Of a stretch of 64,000 nucleotides of DNA, positions 24,349-33,495 are shown one piece after another. Position 1 is the first letter of the stretch. The number at the start of each line of letters is the position of its first letter. The notes beneath the pieces are model-generated. The model was not told the origin of the DNA and did no database searches. It was given only the letters and a program-made list of their open reading frames with translations. The stretch lies in NCBI RefSeq assembly GCF_016863615.1, contig NZ_BOPF01000012.1, positions 186,001 to 250,000 of the forward strand, written 5' to 3'. Both the position numbers and the translations under genes were made by a program. This DNA comes from Virgisporangium aliadipatigenens (GTDB lineage Bacteria; Actinomycetota; Actinomycetes; Mycobacteriales; Micromonosporaceae).

Positions 24349-24366
24349 AGGTTGATCATAAAACCT
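24349..24366. promoter_or_regulatory. AGGTT-N8-AACCT inverted repeat at the flavin monooxygenase start
   Basis: AGGTT (24349-24353), 8 AT-rich bases, AACCT (24362-24366), immediately upstream of ATG 24346 on the minus strand, where a repressor would block initiation. Confidence 0.35.
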
Positions 24367-24487
24367 GTCTCAGGTGGTGACGGCGGTCTCCGCGGCGTCG
24401 GCCGGCGGCCTGGTGCTGGTGAACCACGGCGAACACCACGTCGTGACGGCCGATCCCGAGAACAACGAATTCTGGGTGGCGCACTAG
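24362..24487 (+). pseudogene. C-terminal fragment of a VOC/glyoxalase-family protein
   Basis: A short frame without its own promoter or ribosome site reads VVTAVSAASAGGLVLVNHGE and HHVVTADPENNEFWVAH before TAG 24485-24487. The final DPENNEFWV is the characteristic end of VOC (glyoxalase/dioxygenase) proteins (DPEGNEFCL in many), where the Glu is a metal ligand. A stop codon precedes the frame at 24359-24361, so only about 40 of the usual 110-130 residues remain. It is probably a decayed gene left between the flavin monooxygenase and the agmatinase. Assignment rests on this one motif. Confidence 0.5.
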
Positions 24488-24507
24488 CTCACGCGTAGGG
24501 TGATCAC

Positions 24508-25455
24508 GTGGCGAGTGAGATGAGCGGCCTGGCGACGTTCGGCCAGTGCGACTGGGTGCCCACCGTCGAGGAGTTGCGCGCGCGGAAGCCGGACGTGGCG
24601 GTCGTCGGGGCGCCGTTCGACATCTCGACGACGTACCGGCCGGGGGCGCGCTTCGGGCCGCGGGCGTTGCGCGCGCTGGCCTATCACCCGGGCACCTACC
24701 ACCTGGACCTGGGCATCGAGATCTTCGAGAACCTCGACGTGGTCGACCACGGGGACGCCTACTGCCCGCACGGGCTGACCGAGCAGGGGCACCGCAACAT
24801 CGAGGAGAAGGTGCGCGACGTGGTCGACGCGGGGGCGTTCCCCGTGATCATCGGCGGGGACCACTCGATCACGTGGCCGGCCGCGACCGCGGTGGCCCGC
24901 AAGCACGGGTGGGGCAGATTGGGTCTGGTGCACTTCGACGCGCACGCGGACACGGCCGACACGGTCGAGGGCAACCTCGCCTCGCACGGCACCCCGATGC
25001 GCCGGCTGATCGAGTCGGGCGCGGTGCGCGGCCGCAACTTCGTGCAGATCGGGCTGCGCGGCTACTGGCCGCCGGCGGACGTGTTCGAGTGGATGCGCGA
25101 GCAGGAGCTGACCTGGCACCTCATGCACGAGGTGTGGGAACGCGGCATCAAGGCCGTGATGGCCGACGCCATCGCCCGGGCGAGCGACGGCTGCGACGCG
25201 ATCTACCTGTCGGTGGACATCGACGTGCTCGACCCGGGCACGGCACCCGGCACCGGCACCCCGGAGCCCGGGGGGATGCACGCCGCGGACCTGTTGCGCG
25301 CGGTGCGCGCTGTCGCGTTGGAGACGCCGTTGGTGGCGCTCGACGTGGTCGAGGTGTCGCCGCCCTATGATCACGCGGAACTGACCGTCAACAACGCCCA
25401 CCGCGTCATCTTCGAGGTGCTCGCGGGACTGGCGTACAAGCGGAGGAACGCGTGA
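24508..25455 (+). CDS. speB: Agmatinase/ureohydrolase family protein
   Basis: A 315-residue ureohydrolase. The dinuclear Mn ligands are all present: GGDHSITWP, VHFDAHADTAD and SVDIDVLDPGTAPGTGTPEPG. Those, with PFDISTTYRPGARFGPRALR, match the agmatinase branch rather than arginase. Agmatinase converts agmatine to putrescine and urea; related enzymes in actinobacteria act on guanidinobutyrate or other guanidines, so the exact substrate is not proven. The start is GTG 24508 with an AGGGTGA ribosome site upstream. A GTGA overlap couples it to a GNAT acetyltransferase gene, which may acetylate the amine product (inference). Confidence 0.85.
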   Translation: MASEMSGLATFGQCDWVPTVEELRARKPDVAVVGAPFDISTTYRPGARFGPRALRALAYHPGTYHLDLGIEIFENLDVVDHGDAYCPHGLTEQGHRNIEEKVRDVVDAGAFPVIIGGDHSITWPAATAVARKHGWGRLGLVHFDAHADTADTVEGNLASHGTPMRRLIESGAVRGRNFVQIGLRGYWPPADVFEWMREQELTWHLMHEVWERGIKAVMADAIARASDGCDAIYLSVDIDVLDPGTAPGTGTPEPGGMHAADLLRAVRAVALETPLVALDVVEVSPPYDHAELTVNNAHRVIFEVLAGLAYKRRNA

Positions 25456-25880
25456 ACGTAAGAAGGGCGCGGCCGGGTGACGCCGCCGCCATCGCCTCGT
25501 TCATCGGCGACATGAACTACGACGGCGTCACACCCGAGAGGGTCGCCGAGCGGCTGACCGACCTGCCCGAGGGGCACGCGGTGTTCGTGGCGACCGTGGA
25601 CGAGCAGCCGCGCGGATTCGTGCACGTGATGCTGAGCATGAGCCTGATCGTCGGCGTCCGGGTCGAACTCGCCGGGCTCGGCGTCTCGGCGGACAGCCAG
25701 GGCAGCGGCGTGGGCGGTGCACTGCTGCGGCGCGCCGAGGAGTGGGCGGCGCAGCGCGGCGCGGTGTCGGTGTACGTGCGCTCCGGCGCGGAACGCGAGG
25801 CGGCGCACCGGTTCTACGAGAAGCACGGGTACCAGCGGCTCAAGATGCAGGTCGCGCTCGCCAAGCCGATTTCCGCGTAG
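25452..25880 (+). CDS. GNAT-family N-acetyltransferase
   Basis: A 142-residue single-domain GNAT. VRRARPGDAAAIASFI is beta-1/alpha-1; ELAGLGVSADSQGSGVGGAL is the acetyl-CoA motif A (Q-x-x-G-x-G/A); SVYVRSGAEREAAHRFYEKH is motif B. Its GTG start at 25452 lies within the agmatinase stop (GTGA), so it is translationally coupled and probably works on the same pathway, for example on polyamines or related amines. This is suggested by context only. The gap to the next, convergent gene is 43 bases with no clear terminator. Confidence 0.85.
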   Translation: MNVRRARPGDAAAIASFIGDMNYDGVTPERVAERLTDLPEGHAVFVATVDEQPRGFVHVMLSMSLIVGVRVELAGLGVSADSQGSGVGGALLRRAEEWAAQRGAVSVYVRSGAEREAAHRFYEKHGYQRLKMQVALAKPISA

Positions 25881-25923
25881 GCCCGCTGTCGCCTTCGCCG
25901 ATCGGGCCGGCCCGCGCACATAA

Positions 25924-26478
25924 CTACCGCACGCGGTACTCCAGGAAGACCACCCCGTTGCCGAAGCGCACCTCGTCGGTCAGCTCCAGCTCCAGCCGCA
26001 CCTTCTCGGGCAGGAACCGCGTCCCGCCGCCCACCACCACCGGGCTGACGTACTGCTGCACCACGTCCACCAGCCCCGCCCGGAACGCCTCCGCCGCCAG
26101 CCCCGCACCGCCGATGCCGAGGTCGTGCGTGGCGGCCTCCTTGAGCGCCCGCACCGCCGCCGGGTCGAACGACCGCTCCAGCCGCGTTCGTGACGTCTGC
26201 ACACTGTCCAATGTGGACGAGTACACGATCTTGTCCAGTCCGCGCCACAGTTCGGCCCACTCGCGTTCGACCGCCGGCTCGTCCGGACCGCCGGCGGTCT
26301 CCCAGTAGCGCATCGTCTCGTACATGCGGCGCCCGTAGAGGTGGGTGCGGGTGTTGCGCTCCCGTTCGTTGACGAACGCGTGCACCTGCGCGTCGGGTGC
26401 GGCCCAGTCGAAGTTGCCGCTGTCGTCGTTGACGTACCCGTCGAGCGACGTGATGCCGGTGGCGATGAGCCGTCCCAT
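25924..26478 (-). CDS. Dihydrofolate-reductase-fold (RibD C-terminal-like) reductase
   Basis: A 184-residue protein of the small DHFR/RibD-C family: RLIATGITSLDGYVNDDSG at the N-terminus, THLYGRRMYETMRYW, and LGIGGAGLAAEAFRAGLVDV with VSPVVVGGGTRFLP, the segment that contacts NADPH. These proteins are NADPH-dependent reductases of unknown natural substrate and are distinct from the true FolA. ATG 26478 is preferred over 26502 because GGGAGG lies 7-12 bases upstream and family members start at this point. It diverges from an HxlR regulator, its likely controller, across 88 bases. Confidence 0.85.
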   Translation of the reverse strand: MGRLIATGITSLDGYVNDDSGNFDWAAPDAQVHAFVNERERNTRTHLYGRRMYETMRYWETAGGPDEPAVEREWAELWRGLDKIVYSSTLDSVQTSRTRLERSFDPAAVRALKEAATHDLGIGGAGLAAEAFRAGLVDVVQQYVSPVVVGGGTRFLPEKVRLELELTDEVRFGNGVVFLEYRVR

Positions 26479-26502
26479 CGGAACCTCCCAGACCGATTTC
26501 AA

Positions 26503-26546
26503 AATGCAATCAGTTCGACCCTAGGTAAGCTGGTCCCGGAATGCAA
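26503..26546. promoter_or_regulatory. Repeated AATGCAA boxes between the DHFR-like and HxlR genes
   Basis: AATGCAA occurs as a direct repeat at 26503-26509 and 26540-26546 in the 88-base divergent gap, flanking a CCTAGG palindrome. These are candidate HxlR sites that would allow one regulator to control both genes. Confidence 0.35.
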
Positions 26547-26566
26547 CCGGTCAGGGGAGTGAAGAC

Positions 26567-27049
26567 GTGGACGTGCGTTCGGGCTGCCCCATCAACCTCT
26601 CGCTCGAGGTCTTCGGCGATCGATGGAGCCTGGTGATCCTGCGCGACATGATCTTCGGCGGCCGCCGGCACTTCCGTGAGCTGCTCACCGGTTCCATCGA
26701 GGGCATCGCCTCCAACATCCTCGCCGCCCGGCTGCGTACCCTGGTCGACCTCGGCATGCTCACCCGCCGCGACGACCCCACGCACAAGCAGAAGGTCGTC
26801 TACAGCCTCACCGAGGCCTCCATCGAACTGGTTCCCGTGCTGGCCGCGCTCGGCAGCTGGGGCAGCCGGTGGCTCCCCGTCACCGGGGAACTGTCCGTCC
26901 GCGCGATCGCGCTCGGCGACGGCGGCCCCGCGATGTGGGAGCGGTTCATGGCCGAACTGCGTGAGGAGCACCTCGGCATCCCCGCCGGCCCGCCGCCGGG
27001 TGGCAAGACCGTGCGGCAGAAGCTCCAGGACGCCTACGACGCGCGTTGA
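26567..27049 (+). CDS. HxlR-family transcriptional regulator
   Basis: A 160-residue regulator. The HxlR winged helix is textbook: CPINLSLEVFGDRWSLVILR, DMIFGGRRHFRELL, GIASNILAARLRTLVDLGML and the wing VVYSLTEASIELVPVL. A Cys near the N-terminus (SGCPI) is where many HxlR proteins sense electrophiles or oxidants. The start is GTG 26567 with GGGGAG upstream. It diverges from the DHFR-like reductase, the usual partner type. Its TGA overlaps a possible TTG start of the next membrane protein gene (27046), which may form an operon with it. Confidence 0.9.
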   Translation: MDVRSGCPINLSLEVFGDRWSLVILRDMIFGGRRHFRELLTGSIEGIASNILAARLRTLVDLGMLTRRDDPTHKQKVVYSLTEASIELVPVLAALGSWGSRWLPVTGELSVRAIALGDGGPAMWERFMAELREEHLGIPAGPPPGGKTVRQKLQDAYDAR

Positions 27050-27075
27050 ACAAGATCCGCCTCTACAGTGGCGCC

Positions 27076-27489
27076 ATGCTCATGGCGTTGCTGCTCGACC
27101 TGGCCAACATCGTCGGCGGGTTCCTGCTCGCGGCCGGCCTGCTCGTGCGCGTGCCGCGCGTCGGCCCGACGCTCGGCCGGCTGAGCGAACGCGCCGGTCC
27201 GGCACGGTGGATCGTCGGCGTGCTCGCGCTGGTGGCGGCCGGGTTCTGGATCATCGTGCACGCGTTCTCCGGGCCGCATCTGTTCCACTTCGAGGTCGTC
27301 GGCCTGGGGGTCGGGATCGCCCTGCTGTGGGACCGGCTGGTCGGGCGTTCGACGACGCCCCGCGAGCCCATCACGCCCAGCTACGGCGCCACGGTCACGG
27401 ACACCACGACCGGCCTGCACCTGCTGCTGGCCGTTTTCGGCCTGATCGCGATCGCGGTCGGCGTGCAGGGACTGTTCACACCCAACTGA
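27076..27489 (+). CDS. Small four-helix membrane protein of unknown function
   Basis: A protein of about 137 residues with four hydrophobic helices: LMALLLDLANIVGGFLLAAG, WIVGVLALVAAGFWIIVHAF, VVGLGVGIALLWDRLVG and LHLLLAVFGLIAIAVGVQGL. No motif or family is recognised. Two starts compete: TTG 27046, overlapping the HxlR stop (TTGA), and ATG 27076, which places the first membrane helix at the N-terminus. I chose the ATG. It ends 5 bases before the convergent kdpE gene, with no terminator between. Confidence 0.6.
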   Translation: MLMALLLDLANIVGGFLLAAGLLVRVPRVGPTLGRLSERAGPARWIVGVLALVAAGFWIIVHAFSGPHLFHFEVVGLGVGIALLWDRLVGRSTTPREPITPSYGATVTDTTTGLHLLLAVFGLIAIAVGVQGLFTPN

Positions 27490-27494
27490 ATATT

Positions 27495-28181
27495 TCACGG
27501 CTCGGGCTGGAAGCGGTAACCCATCCCGGGCTCGGTCAGCAGGTGCCTGGGGCGCGCCGGGTCGTCCTCCAGTTTGCGGCGCAGCTGGCCGACGTACTGG
27601 CGCAGGTAGTGCGTCTCGGCGACATAGGTCGGGCCCCAGACCTCGGTCAGCAGGTCGCGCTGCGCCACCAGCCGGCCCGGTCGCGTCACCAGCATCGTGA
27701 GCAGGTGCCACTCGGTCTTCGTCAGGTGCCGGGTCTCCTCCGATTCCGCGTTGCGCACCGTTCGCGCCGCCGTGTCGACCTCCCAACGGCCGATGCGCAC
27801 CGTGGGCCGTTCCTCCCGGACCCCGTGGCGGCGGGTCACCGCGCGCATGCGGGCCAGGAGTTCCTCGATGCCGAACGGCTTGGTCACGTAGTCGTCCGCC
27901 CCGGCGTCCAGGGCGTGCACCTTGTCGTGACCGGTGCGGCGGCCGGAGAGCACCACGATCGGCACCGGCGTCCAGCTGCGCAGCCGCCGGATCACCTCCA
28001 CGCCGTCGATGTCCGGCAGGCCGAGGTCGAGCACGATCAGGTCCGGATGTTCGGTGGCGGTGAGCGCGAGAGCCCGCGTGCCGTCGGCGGCGGTGACCAC
28101 CCGGTAGCCGCGGGCCCGCAGGTTGATGCTCATCGCCCGCAGGATCTGCGGCTCGTCGTCGACGAGCAGGACCGTGATCAC
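27495..28181 (-). CDS. kdpE: KdpE, OmpR-type response regulator of the kdp operon
   Basis: A 228-residue OmpR-family regulator. The receiver domain has the acidic pair in LLVDDEPQILRAM, the phosphorylated Asp in LIVLDLGLPDIDG, VVLSGRR and the Lys in DDYVTKPFGIEELLARM. The C-terminal winged helix (about 130-228) reads HLTKTEWHLLTMLVTRPGRL, VAETHYLRQYVGQLRRKLE and PGMGYRF. The GTG start lies within the kdpD stop (GTGA at 28178-28181). With KdpD it induces the potassium-uptake P-type ATPase under low potassium or salt stress. Unusually compared with E. coli, but normally for actinobacteria, it is the last gene of the operon. Confidence 0.95.
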   Translation of the reverse strand: MITVLLVDDEPQILRAMSINLRARGYRVVTAADGTRALALTATEHPDLIVLDLGLPDIDGVEVIRRLRSWTPVPIVVLSGRRTGHDKVHALDAGADDYVTKPFGIEELLARMRAVTRRHGVREERPTVRIGRWEVDTAARTVRNAESEETRHLTKTEWHLLTMLVTRPGRLVAQRDLLTEVWGPTYVAETHYLRQYVGQLRRKLEDDPARPRHLLTEPGMGYRFQPEP

Positions 28182-30697
28182 CGGGCCGCCCGCAGCGACA
28201 GGATCATCGTGACGCCGCCGCCCGGCGTCTCGTCCGGCTCGAGCGTGCCGCCCATCGCCTCGGCCAGCCCCCGGGACAGCGCGAGCCCGAGCCCCACCCC
28301 GGTGGAGTTGTCCCGGTCTCCCATCCGCTGGAACGGCCGGAAGACGCGATCGCGCGCCTCCTCGGGGATCCCCGGCCCGTGGTCCACCACGCGCAGTTCG
28401 ACGCGGCCCGCGTGGCACCCCGCCGCGATCAACGGCGGCCGCTGCGGCGGGCTGAAGCGCAGCGCGTTCGCGAGGACGTTCACCACGATCCGCTCCAGCA
28501 GCGCCGGGTCGGCCGCGACGTCGGGCAGGTCCGCCGGGATCGCCAGGCGCACCGCGCGCGAGTCGTCGCCCAGGTCGTCCATGGCCCGCGCCACCGCGTC
28601 GGGGAGGCCCACCTCCTGCATGTCGAGGGCGAGCGCGCCGGCCTGCAGGCGGCTCATGTCGAGCAGGTTGTCCACGAGCCGGTCGAGGCGGTCGAGCGAC
28701 TCCTCCGCCGTCGCCAGCAGTTCCCGACGATCTTCTTCGGAGAACGCCACATCGGTGCTGCGCAGGCTCCCCACCGACGCCTTCGCCGAGGCCAGCGGCG
28801 AGCGCAGGTCGTGCGAGACGGCCGAGAGCAGGGCGGTGCGCAGCCGGTCGATCTCGGCGAGGTCGTGCGCGGCGGCCGCCTGTTCGCCGAGGCGCTGCTG
28901 GCGCAGTGCGATCGCCGCGTGCGTGGCGAACGCCTCCACCAGACGCCGGTCGGCCGCCGCCAACGGCCGGCCCCGCAGCACCAGCGAGAGCCCGTCGTCG
29001 ACCGGCACCTCGGTCTGCCCGTCCGACGGCGTCAGCGACGGCCGCCCGCCCGACGCGGCGGAGACCTGCCACGCCTCTTCCCGCTGCCGCGCGTCGGTGG
29101 GGTGGCGTTCCGGATCGCGGCGCTGCAGCAGTGTCACCGCCTCCAGGTCGAACGCCTCCCGCACCCGTTCCAGCAGGGCCGTCAGCGGCCGGTCGCCGTG
29201 CAGCACGGCGCCGGCGAGCGTGGCGAGCAGCTGCGCCTCGGCACCCGCCCGCGCCGCCTGCCGGGTCCGGCGCGCGGCCAGATCGACCACGGTGGACACC
29301 GCCACGCCGACGAGCACGAACGCGGTGAGCGCGAACAGGTTCTCCCGCTCGGCCACGGTGAAGTGGTGCAGCGGGGGAGTGAAGTAGTAGTTCAGGACGG
29401 CGAAGCTGCCCACCGCCGCGCACAGCGCCGGCAGCAGCCCACCGGCCAGCGCCACGGCCACCGTCAGCATGAGGAACGCCAGAATGTCGCTCGGCAGCGA
29501 CAGGTCGGCCCGCGCGGCGGAGAGCCCCCAGGTGAGCAGCGGCAGCCCGAGCGCCGCCAGCGCGAACCCGGCGATCCGCCGCCGCGCGGTCAGCCCACCG
29601 GCCCGGCGGGTGCGCAGCCGACCCCGGTGCACCTCCTCGTGCGTCACCAGATGAACGTCGATCGACCCGGACCGGGCCGCCGTCGTGGTGCCGACCCCCT
29701 GCGCGAACAGCCTCGCGACCCGGCCGCGCCGGCTGGCACCCAGCACCAGTTGCGTCGCGTTGGCGCCGCGGGCGAAGTCGAGCAGGGCCTCGGCGACGTC
29801 GTTCCCGACGACCTGGTGGTAGGTGCCGCCCAGGCGCTCCACGAGAACCTGCTGGCGGGCCAGGTGCGCCGGGTCGGCGCCGGTCAGCCCGTCGTCGCGC
29901 ACCACGTGCACCGCCAGCAGGTCGGCCGCCTTGGCCCGGGCCGCGATCCGGGCCGCCCGGCGCACGAGGGTGTCGCCCTCGGGGCCGCCGGTGAGCGCCA
30001 CGACCACCCGCTCGCGGGTCTCCCAGGTGTCGTCGATGCCGTGTTCGGCGCGGTAGCGGTCGAGCTGGTCGTCGACCTTGTCGGCCAGCCACAGCAGCGC
30101 CAGTTCGCGCAACGCCGTGAGGTTGCCGACCCGGAAGTAGTTCGTCAGCGCGGCGTCGATCCTCTCCGGGCGGTAGACGTTGCCGTGCGCCAGCCGCCGG
30201 CGCAGGGCCTCCGGGGTCATGTCGACCAGTTCGATCTGCTCGGCGCGGCGGACCACCGCGTCCGGCACCGTCTCCCGCTGCGGCACGCCGGTGATCTGCT
30301 GGACGACGTCGTTCAACGACTCCAGGTGCTGCACGTTGAGCGTGGTGAGCACGGAGATGCCGGCGTCCAGGAGCGCCTCCACGTCCTGCCACCGCTTGCC
30401 GCCGGTCACGTCGGTGTGCGCGAGTTCGTCGACGAGGGCCACCTCGGGCCGGCGGGCGAGCACCGCGGCGAGGTCCAGTTCGGTGAAGCGCGTGCCGCGG
30501 TGTGCCACCTCCCGGCGCGGCAAAACCTCCAGCCCCGCCAGCAACGCCGCCGTCGCCGCCCGCCCGTGGGTCTCGACGTAGGCGACCACGAGATCCGTGC
30601 CGCGCGCGGTCCGCCGGTGTGCTTCCTCCAGCATCTTGAACGTCTTGCCGACCCCGGGCGCCGCGCCGAGATACACCCGCAGCTCGCCACGCGTCAT
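28178..30697 (-). CDS. kdpD: KdpD, potassium-sensing histidine kinase
   Basis: A full-length KdpD of 839 residues. Residues 1-210 form the KdpD domain with Walker A GAAPGVGKTFKMLE and Walker B VALVDELAHTDVTGG. A universal-stress-protein-like domain follows (about 225-350). Next are four membrane helices (about 375-490), a GAF-like region (about 500-610), HisKA with the phosphorylated His in AVSHDLRSPLASAKAS, and the HATPase boxes NVLANALRFSP, DHGPGIPEEARDRVFRPFQR and GVGLGLALSRGLAEAMGG. It starts 3 bases after kdpC ends, so it belongs to the same operon. Confidence 0.96.
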   Translation of the reverse strand: MTRGELRVYLGAAPGVGKTFKMLEEAHRRTARGTDLVVAYVETHGRAATAALLAGLEVLPRREVAHRGTRFTELDLAAVLARRPEVALVDELAHTDVTGGKRWQDVEALLDAGISVLTTLNVQHLESLNDVVQQITGVPQRETVPDAVVRRAEQIELVDMTPEALRRRLAHGNVYRPERIDAALTNYFRVGNLTALRELALLWLADKVDDQLDRYRAEHGIDDTWETRERVVVALTGGPEGDTLVRRAARIAARAKAADLLAVHVVRDDGLTGADPAHLARQQVLVERLGGTYHQVVGNDVAEALLDFARGANATQLVLGASRRGRVARLFAQGVGTTTAARSGSIDVHLVTHEEVHRGRLRTRRAGGLTARRRIAGFALAALGLPLLTWGLSAARADLSLPSDILAFLMLTVAVALAGGLLPALCAAVGSFAVLNYYFTPPLHHFTVAERENLFALTAFVLVGVAVSTVVDLAARRTRQAARAGAEAQLLATLAGAVLHGDRPLTALLERVREAFDLEAVTLLQRRDPERHPTDARQREEAWQVSAASGGRPSLTPSDGQTEVPVDDGLSLVLRGRPLAAADRRLVEAFATHAAIALRQQRLGEQAAAAHDLAEIDRLRTALLSAVSHDLRSPLASAKASVGSLRSTDVAFSEEDRRELLATAEESLDRLDRLVDNLLDMSRLQAGALALDMQEVGLPDAVARAMDDLGDDSRAVRLAIPADLPDVAADPALLERIVVNVLANALRFSPPQRPPLIAAGCHAGRVELRVVDHGPGIPEEARDRVFRPFQRMGDRDNSTGVGLGLALSRGLAEAMGGTLEPDETPGGGVTMILSLRAAR

Positions 30698-30700
30698 GTG

Positions 30701-31483
30701 CTACCTCCCGTCGAGCGCGAGGTTGAGCAGCAGAACGTTGACACCCGGCTCCCCGAGGAAGCCTAGTGCGCGGGCGGTCGTGTGGCGCTCGATGAGGCGT
30801 TCCACCTCCTGCTCGGAGATGCCGCGGACCCGGGCGACCCGACGCGCCTGCAGGTGCGCGTAGGCCGGGCTGATGTGCGGGTCGAGGCCGCTGCCGCTCG
30901 CGGTGACCGCGTCGGCGGGAACGGCGGGACGCTCCGGCGCACTGCCGCGCACCGGCGTCACGATCCCCGCGCGGTAGTCGCCGTCCGGCCGCGCGCACTC
31001 GACCGGCACGCCGCCGTAGGTGGCGACGAACGGCGTCGCCGGGCAGGCCTCGTTGAGGCTGACCGCGTGATCGGGGAAGACCGCGAGCACCGCGCCCACG
31101 CCGCCGGGTGTGCAGTACGGGCGGCCGCCGTCGACGCCCTCCAGCTCGCCGACCGCCCGACTGCGGGCGCACACCTCGTTGAGCAGCTTCAGGCTCTCCG
31201 GGCCCTGGTTGCCGGCTCCGGTGGCCGTGGGGTCGTAGCCCTCACCGGCGGCCGACGGGCGGGACTGGAAGTACCGCGGCAGCGGGTTCCCGGCACCGTC
31301 CACAAAGGACTGTCCGATGAGGACACTCCCGACCGGGCGGCCGTCGCGGGTCACGAGCGAACCGTCGGCGGGTCCGGACAGGCCCGGGATGCGGCCCACC
31401 GCCACGAGCGCCAGCGGGTAGGCGAGACCGAGCAGCAGGGTGAACACGAGCAGCGCGCGCAGCGCCGCGAGATGGTTGCGCAT
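30701..31483 (-). CDS. kdpC: KdpC, potassium-transporting ATPase subunit C
   Basis: A 260-residue KdpC. The single N-terminal membrane helix is LRALLVFTLLLGLAYPLALV, followed by GSLVTRDGRPVGSVLIGQSF and the conserved SGSGLDPHISPAYAHLQARR, with GEPGVNVLLLNLALDGR at the end. KdpC stabilises the KdpB-ATP complex. It is about 70 residues longer than the E. coli protein because of a middle insertion (EVCARSRAVGELEGVDGG and nearby), which includes Cys residues; a similar extension is usual in actinobacteria. The start ATG overlaps the kdpB stop by one base (TGATG). Confidence 0.95.
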   Translation of the reverse strand: MRNHLAALRALLVFTLLLGLAYPLALVAVGRIPGLSGPADGSLVTRDGRPVGSVLIGQSFVDGAGNPLPRYFQSRPSAAGEGYDPTATGAGNQGPESLKLLNEVCARSRAVGELEGVDGGRPYCTPGGVGAVLAVFPDHAVSLNEACPATPFVATYGGVPVECARPDGDYRAGIVTPVRGSAPERPAVPADAVTASGSGLDPHISPAYAHLQARRVARVRGISEQEVERLIERHTTARALGFLGEPGVNVLLLNLALDGR

Positions 31484-33495
31484 CACACGATCCCGGGGAC
31501 GAACTGGACGACGAGGTCGATGAGCTTGATCCCGACGAACGGCGCCACGAGGCCGCCGAGGCCGAAGACCAGCAGATTGCGGCGCAGCAGGGAAGCGGCG
31601 TCGCCGGGGGAGTACCGCACGCCGCGCAGGGCGAGCGGAATCAGTGCCACGATCACGAGCGCGTTGAAGGCGACCGCCGACAGGACGGCGCTCGCGGGGC
31701 TGGCGAGGCGCATGACGTTCAGCGCGTCGAGGCCCGGGTACACCGCCGCGAAGATGGCCGGGATGATGGCGAAGTACTTGGCGATGTCGTTCGCGACGGA
31801 GAACGTCGTCAGCGCCCCGCGCGTGATGAGCAGCTGCTTGCCGATCGCCACGATCTCGATGAGCTTCGTCGGGTCGGAGTCGAGGTCGACCATGTTGCCG
31901 GCCTCCTTCGCGGCCGACGTGCCGGAGTTCATCGCGACGCCGACGTCGGCCTGGGCGAGCGCGGGCGCGTCGTTGGTGCCGTCGCCGGTCATCGCGACGA
32001 GGCGGCCGCCCTCCTGTTCCTTCCTGATCAGGGCCAGCTTGTCCTCGGGTGTCGCCTCGGCGAGGAAGTCGTCGACGCCGGCCTCCGCCGCGATCGCGCG
32101 GGCGGTCAACGGGTTGTCGCCGGTGATCATGACGGTGCGGATGCCCATCCGGCGCAGCGCGTCGAAGCGTTCCCGCATGCCCGGTTTGACGACGTCCTTG
32201 AGGTGGATGACGCCGAGCGTGCGGGCCGGCCCGCCGGGGACGTGCTCGGCCACGACGAGCGGCGTCCCGCCGTGCGTCGCGATCGTGTCCACAGTGGAGC
32301 GCACCGCCTCGCTCGTGCTGCCGCCGTTGTCGTGCACCCACTTCAGGACGGCGCTCGCCGCGCCCTTGCGGATGCTCCGGCGCGGCAGGTCGACGCCGGA
32401 CATCCGGGTCTGCGCGGAGAAGGGCACATAGGTGGCGTCCACCGCCGCGGTGTCCCGACTCGCGAGGGTCACGATGCTGCGGCCCTCCGGGGTGTCGTCG
32501 GCGAGGCTCGACAGGTGCGCGGCCTCGGCGAGTTCCGCCGCGGTGGTGCCGGCGGCCGGGAGAAGGTCGCTCGCCTGCCGGTTCCCCAGCGTGATGGTGC
32601 CGGTCTTGTCCAGCAGCAGCGTGTCGACGTCGCCGGCCGCCTCGACGGCCCGGCCGGACATGGCGAGCACGTTGCGCCGCACCAACCGGTCCATGCCGGC
32701 GATGCCGATCGCCGACAGCAGCGCGCCGATCGTCGTCGGGATGAGGCACACCAGCAGCGACACCAGCACGATGCCGGTGACGCCGTCCGCCGTGAGCGTC
32801 ACACCGTCCACAGTGGACGGGCGCCCCGCCGCCGAGTAGATCGCCAGCGGCTGTACGGTCGCCACGGCCAGCAGGAAGACGAGGGTCAGCGAGGCGAGCA
32901 GGATCGTCAACGCGATCTCGTTCGGGGTCTTCTGCCGGTTCGCCCCCTCGACCAGGGCGATCATCCGGTCGAGGAAGCTCTCGCCGGGCTTCTGCGTGAT
33001 CCGCACGACGATGCGGTCCGACAGCACCCTCGTGCCGCCGGTGACGGCGCTGCGGTCGCCGCCCGACTCGCGGATCACCGGTGCCGACTCGCCCGTCACG
33101 GCGGACTCGTCCACGCTCGCGATGCCCTCGACGACGTCGCCGTCGCCCGGGATGATCTGCCCGGCCTCGACCACCACGGTGTCGCCCGGCCGGAGCGCGC
33201 TCGCCGGCACCTCCTCCTCCCCGTCCCCGACGAGCCGCCGCGCGGTCGTGTCCCGGCGCGCCCTGCGCAGCGAGTCGGCCTGCGCCTTGCCGCGCCCCTC
33301 GGCGACGGCCTCCGCCAGGTTGGCGAAGACGACGGTGAGCCACAGCCAGATCGTGACCGCCCAGGCGAAGACGCTCGGCCGCAGCACGGCGAGCACGGTT
33401 GTGAACGCCGAGCCGACCTCCACCACGAACGTCACCGGGCTGCGCCACAGCACGAACGGGTTCAGCTTGCGCAGGGCGTACAACAGATGGTTCAT
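31483..33495 (-). CDS. kdpB: KdpB, catalytic P-type ATPase subunit
   Basis: A 670-residue P-type ATPase. The actuator loop [17 protein letters not shown], the phosphorylation site [18 protein letters not shown], the nucleotide domain and [20 protein letters not shown] are all intact. The membrane helices include [20 protein letters not shown] with the helix-breaking Pro. It energises potassium movement through KdpA. The start ATG overlaps the kdpA stop by 4 bases. Two dispersed palindromes fall in it: at 32288-32298 (STVDT) and 32807-32817 (STVDG, in an outside loop after the third helix that is variable in the family). Confidence 0.97.
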   Translation of the reverse strand: MNHLLYALRKLNPFVLWRSPVTFVVEVGSAFTTVLAVLRPSVFAWAVTIWLWLTVVFANLAEAVAEGRGKAQADSLRRARRDTTARRLVGDGEEEVPASALRPGDTVVVEAGQIIPGDGDVVEGIASVDESAVTGESAPVIRESGGDRSAVTGGTRVLSDRIVVRITQKPGESFLDRMIALVEGANRQKTPNEIALTILLASLTLVFLLAVATVQPLAIYSAAGRPSTVDGVTLTADGVTGIVLVSLLVCLIPTTIGALLSAIGIAGMDRLVRRNVLAMSGRAVEAAGDVDTLLLDKTGTITLGNRQASDLLPAAGTTAAELAEAAHLSSLADDTPEGRSIVTLASRDTAAVDATYVPFSAQTRMSGVDLPRRSIRKGAASAVLKWVHDNGGSTSEAVRSTVDTIATHGGTPLVVAEHVPGGPARTLGVIHLKDVVKPGMRERFDALRRMGIRTVMITGDNPLTARAIAAEAGVDDFLAEATPEDKLALIRKEQEGGRLVAMTGDGTNDAPALAQADVGVAMNSGTSAAKEAGNMVDLDSDPTKLIEIVAIGKQLLITRGALTTFSVANDIAKYFAIIPAIFAAVYPGLDALNVMRLASPASAVLSAVAFNALVIVALIPLALRGVRYSPGDAASLLRRNLLVFGLGGLVAPFVGIKLIDLVVQFVPGIV

